Source: Pseudoscleropodium purum
Taxonomy: Eukaryota > Streptophyta > Bryopsida > Hypnales > Brachytheciaceae
DNA length: 64,000 nt
Direction of reading: 5' to 3'
NCBI GenBank assembly: GCA_963969395.1
Contig: OZ017801.1
Span: 5,644,501 to 5,708,500 of the forward strand
Positions 58,552 through 64,000 of this stretch are shown here, piece after piece. The notes beneath the pieces are model-generated. The model made no database searches. It saw only the letters and a program-made list of their open reading frames with translations, and had not been told where the DNA came from. Position 1 is the stretch's first letter. Every line of letters begins with the position of its first letter. The position numbers were made by a program, and so were the translations under genes.

Positions 58552-60974
58552 GGGTAGCCTCAGCAGTGTAATTCTTTTGCAAACAACTATGTAAGGTAGG
58601 AGGTTTATAGAGTGCCCAATCATGATTTCAGAACTGGAAATTGACTAGTATAAGGAGGTTAGACTTCTTGAAATTGATTTTTTCAGTATATTTTTCTCGG
58701 GCCCTTATATAACAACAATGTTTTTGCTTGCAAAACCACTAGTGTATACAAAGTTATTCTCCTTATCTCCCTAAAGTTTTGTTGTCCCCTCATGAGATAA
58801 AATGGAGTTTGAGTAGGCTCCTGTAAGGCTACAATCTCAATTTTTTGTCACAAATTTCTGAATTTTTTCTAAGAGACATAGTTTTGTAAGAGCTTCATGA
58901 ACATAGAGTTTTGTAGCAATTTGACACCTTATCAAGAAGTTAGAAGCATTCTTTTAGAAATCTGAATAAGCAGTTGGTTGGACAAGGTCCTTTTGCTTGA
59001 CTTTGAAGGGAGGGGGGGGCATTACAAGGGCAACAAAGGGAGATCAACGATAGGGTAGCACAACCTAGGGAGGCCTATAAGATAAGAAGTGTTTCTTTTG
59101 AAAGTTGATTGCATTTTGGGAGAATTTTGAAACATCTTTTGATAAGTTACCAATAACATCTTTTGGTAAAGAAAAATGGAATTGACATTTGATCTAAGTC
59201 AATCTATCCTAAAGATTTTCAATATAATTCAAGGATTGGGATTGATGAAGAGCCATACAAGACACTTTTGCTAAATGTAGGGTCCCCTTTTCAAGGATGG
59301 AAAAGAGCCCCTAGCTCATAGGTAAAGTAATGTTATGATCCACAAATTGAAGATCCCGGAATTTTGTTTTTTTATTGAGGCCGGTTGAAAAAGTGCCCAT
59401 GCCATGACCATGGTGGGAGTGGACTCACAACCTCCCAATGCACTCTCCCACCGTCCAAACCAGCTCATTTTCTTTTGTTGTGGTTTTGAAACAGAATTCC
59501 ATTGCAAGGGGCAAAACACAAGACCGACAGCCACAAGTGGCCTACTGAAAACACCAGGACTACAGACACGGCCCGCACAAAACAGACCGGACCTAATGAC
59601 AAGAGGCGCAACGCCCAGCGGGCGCAGCGCGCAGAGAGGCCGAGAGACCTCTCTGCGCTGCTGCCGCGAGAGGCCACAACCCCAAGACAGCGGGCTCATA
59701 TATTTGGAGAGCAGTGCTCAGGGCCGGGGTGTCGATGGCTCGGTGCTCTGAAGTCTGAGCGCCCGCATTCAATTTCCTCCCGGACCCTGCTTTCTGTGAT
59801 TCTGTCGCTTCCGTCACCAGGACTGACGTCTGCAAGGCTCCGTCCAGATCCTCCGATCCCCGGCAGCCCATGACCCCCGCCAGGCAGGACGGAACTGAAC
59901 GGAAGAGGGAGGCCAGGAGGGAACCGTCTTCAGGAAATGCATTGAAAAATGCAGGGGCCCTCCCTGCTGCTGTGCTGCATCATCAGCTAGTGCCAGTGCA
60001 GTGTATATTTGTGGCAAGCTTCATTGAAGGCCCAGGGGACAAAGAAGTGTTCACGTGGGGATTGATTTCCTCTGCCATGGAGTATAAAATATCAATATGA
60101 AAGAGAAGTGATGGGGATCTAAATCTAAATCAAGGCATCCTTGCTTTTCTCTGTTCAGTCTGTTGCCGTGTTGCGACTTGCGAGGGCCGATCGACCGAGG
60201 GGACTAGTATCCTATCATATATATTCGCTATTTCGTGCTGTCGACGGTACCCACTGATTGCTCCCAGCTAAACATAGGCGCCCGAATGAGAAAATTAAGA
60301 GGATGTATGTTTAGCAAGCAGCTGGTGCAACTTGCAGGGGCCGGGAGATCCCCCCGGGGACGCAATTATCGAAAGGAAGTTAACTTAAGGTTCGATCCAT
60401 CATGCGAATTAGGGGAAGAGATTCCAGCTTTGTCCAATGGCAAAGTGCATCCCATCAGGACCGTGGAAAAAATGGAAAATTAAAACACCTTCAGTGAAAG
60501 TCTCCTTTAATTGTGTCAAAAAAAACAAAACAAAAAACAAAACGGCATCCGTCCGCAGGCCGAGCGGGGAGGGAAACTACAGTGGTAGTGAGAGGAGGGT
60601 ACAGTGCAGTGCAGGCATCAGAAGTAAGGATGCATACCCATTATGGATCTGCATCCCAATTGGCTCACCCGATCTACACTTGTCCAACATTTTAGCTACT
60701 GAAATGTAAGATAGATGTACATAGGGATGCATACTGAAGTTGAATTAGGGTTCAGAATAGAGTTCATCGTAAAGGTTGTCCCCAATTGTAGGCAGAGAAA
60801 GGTTCATCTAAGAATAGTACAAAACAAACACAAAACTAAACTCCATCAAACCTTAGTTTTGATGCTTCAAGTAAATTTCATGAGGTATTTTTCTCAGACT
60901 CAGTCTCTTGGTCCAACATTGCTTGTGCTTTATGATTAACTCTAATGGATATAGGATATTTATGTAAAAAAGAC
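58552..60974. other. Intergenic DNA with a GC-rich island (59370-60700), no gene recognised
   Basis: Overlapping frames of 60-127 codons occur on both strands at 59316-60709, expected in GC-rich DNA. None carries a known domain. At 59629-59658 there is a perfect 11-bp stem (GCGCAGAGAGG with CCTCTCTGCGC) around an 8-base loop. Confidence 0.4.
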
Positions 60975-61250
60975 CACGGTTGTCATAACGGGCGAGTTAG
61001 GGTCATCGGACCAGATGGACGGACGGTCCGGATGGCTTTAATTTTGTAACTTGTGCAATTTTGCGGAATGACACGTCACCTCGGAATGCGCCCTGACAAT
61101 CTCGTCTGCGCCCAGCATGTTCCTTAATCCACATGGCATCCACGTGGCCTATTTTTCTGTTAATAGAAAGTCAACTATGTGTTGACTATATCGGACGGGC
61201 GGGACCTCTAACGGACGGGCGAACCGGATGTCCGTCCACTATGACAACCA
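60975..61250. mobile_element. MULE-type MITE, 276 bp, with perfect 10-bp target duplication
   Basis: TAAAAAAGAC at 60965-60974 is repeated at 61251-61260. Between them the element begins CACGGTTGTCATAACGGGC and ends GTCCACTATGACAACCA, so GGTTGTCATA and TATGACAACC form inverted termini. The subterminal regions carry repeated GGACGGACGG and GGACGGGCG motifs. There is no ORF. Confidence 0.8.
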
Positions 61251-61744
61251 TAAAAAAGACAAGAGAACCAAACCAAATTTTTTGCCCTTGATAAAAACAC
61301 TAAAACTTGTAATTTAAAATGAATGGAGTTTTTGAGTTCATATTTGGCATCAAAGACTCCAATATTCCTGAGTGAGGTTTTGAGAAGCAAAATGAACCAA
61401 CTATGAAATTTACAAACATTTACATGTATAACAAGGCAAGTTTCTTAAGTCAAGCATATAGGTCAGTTCACAGAAACCATGCAAAAAGGGTTAATGTAAT
61501 ATTTAACTAATTATGGACAATTCGTAGTCCACAATTTATATCACATTCACTAGCGAATGATGAAAATATAAAATACATAGTCCAACTGTAGATTTTAGAA
61601 TTTAAAATGGATCAAAATTATTATATGGGAAAATAATAAAAATTAGACAAGTTTTAGCAACCAATCAATACATTTTCAATTCCAAAAACATTCTATAATT
61701 ATGTAAAAAGTCCATAATTTGTTAAATATGAGTCACTTGAGGAT
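61251..61744. other. AT-rich spacer, nothing found
   Basis: A 60-codon minus-strand frame (61208-61390) overlaps the MITE end and is unrecognised. Confidence 0.45.
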
Positions 61745-62012
61745 TTTCAACAAGTTTGGAAGGCTACAAATTCCCCAAGATGCCAATGTCGGGGGAATAG
61801 CCTCGTAGCTCTTGCTTGACGTGGCATGGCGACTACCACGTCACCAAAAAAAATCTTGAAAAAAAATTTCATTTTTTTTCCAACTTTTTTTCATTTGAAG
61901 TTTAATATTTTTTTTTCGAAAAAAATGAAAATGACAGTAGAAACAATGGGAACAAGGTTGGAAGAACAGGTCTAAAACGGCCTTCCTAACCTTCTAGAAA
62001 TCCTCTAATGTT
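61745..62012 (+). repeat. Dispersed repeat family D, copy 2
   Basis: It is the partner of 52975-53262, with GCCAATGTCGGGGGAATAGCC, TTGACGTGGCATGGCGAC, ACGTCACC plus A-rich tract, AACAATGGGAACAAGGTTGG and GAAATCCTCTAATG. Both copies are in the same orientation. Confidence 0.6.
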
Positions 62013-63460
62013 ACTATTTTTATTCACCTCTAGAAAAATGCTAGAATTCTTTATTTATCATTGACCATAAAATTTGGACATGACAAATTTATAGTATGAA
62101 TCAAATCAAAAACCATGTGTTATTGAAGATTGGTCAAAAAAATCTAAATGAAACTACAAAACAAGAGGAATGTTTTATATTTATCTTAGGAAGAAGCCTA
62201 AGTAATGAGGAGTGAGCTCCTAGGCTTGTAAAGTGAGTGAAGGTAAAAAAATCATTGTGGTGATGATGATACCAATAATAATTTTTTTTTTAAAATTCTG
62301 TCAGAAATAGAACCGTTTCATTTGCAAGAAAGAGGCACTGATCACGGTTATTTTTCCATTTCCAAGAAAAATAATATGGAATTTCTAAAATTTTGCAGCC
62401 TGGTTATTTCTTGTTGAAGGTCCACCTGCATGAATATGATTCACATGCGTGAGTTTTTCCCCATGATGTGAACAGGTCAATATTAGACAAATTTATTCCC
62501 CTCAAATTTATGGATATTTTCAATGGTAATCTCAGAATTAAAAAAAAAAAAAAAAATGAAGTATTAAGGCAATTTTCTTAATGAAGGTTAGCGCATGTCT
62601 ATTTGATATAATAATCCCTTAATTTGACATTCCAGAATATCTTGCACATATGTCACACTATCAGTGTTCGTGAGACACCTGTCAAACATACCAACCGCAT
62701 TGGAGGGAAATATTGGGAATGCAGGTGGTAAAAATAGAAAGGTTTGCGTGCACTTCCAACCAATGTTCTGGATTGCAACACGGGACCGTAGAAGAAAATT
62801 CTTTTGTGTGTAAATTTATAAATAAACATGCCTAAATCACACAATTGATTTGATAAAAATATTGGTAAGTTAGTTCATCTTCTAAACATTGATATTATGC
62901 GAGCGGAAGGCTAAAACGGCTCCTGACAACTGACGGAGTAGGCAGATTATCTATCCTCTAGTTCTAATAACTAGCCTAATTATTCCTGGCAAAAATTTAC
63001 AAAATATCTACAGTACCTCCTCTGAAAAGAAAAGAATATAGTAATGCGTTTCACAGCAGAGTTTGGGGAGGTTTTTGAACTTAAGTTAGCTTAACTTATT
63101 CTTCATTTTCCCGTACCCAACCTCGTTTTTCATGTACGTATCATACTTGAGTTATGACCTGTACATACATATACTACGATTAGATTATTCATTGAAAAAT
63201 TGATTTACTCTCTTATCGAGTAGTCAAGTACGGTGGTCTAGGAGCATCAGAACTTGCCTGGTGCCCCATTTCCGAGCCACCTTCCTAGTTATCCTAATTT
63301 AACCTGTGATTAGTCCACGCGGTACAGATGTACCAAAGTCACGCTATTTCTAAATTAGTGCAAGCTGAAAACTTACCGCATTTGTAGTGAACTACTGATT
63401 CCTACCATAGAATAAAATCGGTGTCGTCATAGTTTTTAAATTCCATTACTCATTCCATAT
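62013..63460. other. Intergenic DNA, no gene found
   Basis: An A17-18 run lies near 62540-62556. A 63-codon minus frame at 62653-62844 is unrecognised. No other structure was seen. Confidence 0.45.
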
Positions 63461-63640
63461 TCACGGATGCACTGTATATTTCACCGTCGATTTTCCCCAG
63501 TGCCTTCCTGCAAATCGCACATGAATAATGTCTTCATGCACGATCTTCCAGTTCTCCACTGGAGCATCCCGGTGAAACCCGACCAAATAATCCCACAGAA
63601 ACGGCACAGGGCTGCTGGCTGGCTCCTCCGATTCATATCA
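63461..63640 (-). pseudogene. Possible KOW-type (uL24-like organellar) exon or relic
   Basis: On the minus strand, a frame without ATG and closed by TGA at 63461-63463 reads PVPFLWDYLVGFHRDAPV, ENWKIVHEDIIHV and RFAGRHWGKSTVK. The spacing W-K-I-V, D, G-R, G-K, T-V-K resembles the start of a KOW motif in mitochondrial L24 proteins. ACG|GTGAAA could be a splice donor within it. I found neither a start exon nor the next exon. The resemblance is short and may be chance. Confidence 0.25.
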
Positions 63641-64000
63641 AATTAGTACCAAATTCCTTCCAAATTAGTACCACGGAACTCCTTCCATACACATACCCAA
63701 ACTGCGACCGCATGCCACCATTGCACTAAATTGGGGTTCATGCCAGCACTGGAAGTGAACGACGGACATTCCGAAGTTGAACCGCCTCATATAGAAACGC
63801 ACTAACTTACAGGTCCGTTCACTTCACCGGGCGGACTGATCGATCGATCGATCATTCCCGAGCGCGACGAGAGCCAGCGAAGTCCAGGGCCGGATTTGAG
63901 CAGCAAGGTTAAATTTAAGCTAAGTAGACGTTCTTCGGGTTGTTACTAGAAGCATAAAGCATAAATGCTCACTGGTGCAAATGATGGTAACGAATCCTGG
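63641..64000. other. Right edge of the window, GC-richer, no gene found
   Basis: It contains a (GATC)4 run at 63838-63853 and a local direct repeat TTGGTACTAATTTG / GTACTAATTTGGAAGGAATT near 63640-63675. It may be upstream sequence of a gene beyond the edge, but nothing proves it. Confidence 0.4.

Noticed and set aside
59316..60709. Cluster of frames up to 127 codons
   Set aside because: The pattern is the same: GC-rich, overlapping, no domain. It is treated as an island without a gene.
1..64000. CRISPR arrays, rRNA genes, phage or bacterial operons
   Set aside because: No regularly spaced identical repeats, rRNA signatures or prokaryotic gene arrangement were seen, and the genes are intron-bearing plant genes.

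Overview
This window is nuclear DNA of a land plant. The evidence is a multi-exon RAPTOR-type gene with short GT-AG introns, a plant-type mitochondrial ribosomal protein bL31m gene with a telo-box, and a subfamily-VIII-type bHLH transcription factor. The small introns (about 100-450 bp), the very AT-rich intergenic DNA and the compact GC-richer genes would fit a bryophyte such as a moss. That placement is an inference and I hold it weakly.

Layout. Bases 22-5580 (+) hold the 3' two-thirds of RAPTOR1, with 12 exons that join into 852 codons plus stop. At 8264-8509 (+) lies a small intact bL31m gene. At 9356-10711 (+) lies a three-exon gene for a 171-residue acidic protein of unknown function whose ATG sits three bases after a splice acceptor. 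From about 10.7 kb to 43.6 kb I find no convincing gene. This is AT-rich DNA built from non-autonomous repeats, with GC-richer islands near 21.8, 34.7, 39.3 and 42.2 kb. At 43656-45326 (-) lies a bHLH gene with a leader rich in small upstream ORFs and a TATA-like box. From 46 kb to the end is again repeat-rich, with two exon-like coding relics (47724-47963 + and 63461-63640 -).

The most notable content is the mobile-element fraction. Seven copies of a roughly 0.9-kb element begin TTAACCCCTAAAGG and end with the inverse of it, CTTTAGGGGTTAA. They lie in both orientations and look like TTAA-targeting (piggyBac-like) non-autonomous transposons. Related TTAA-ended subfamilies lie between them. 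A second class carries GGTTGTC-type termini and 9-10 bp target duplications (MULE-like). One of these has been hit by a TTAA element, and related repeats in the window supply its unoccupied target site. Several foldbacks, one element with arms of about 80 bp and several local tandem duplications fill out the intergenic space. No transposase, reverse transcriptase, CRISPR array, rRNA or tRNA gene could be supported.

The genes do not form a pathway. RAPTOR1 serves TORC1 signalling, bL31m serves the mitochondrial ribosome and the bHLH is a transcriptional regulator. Their proximity looks like ordinary plant gene order.
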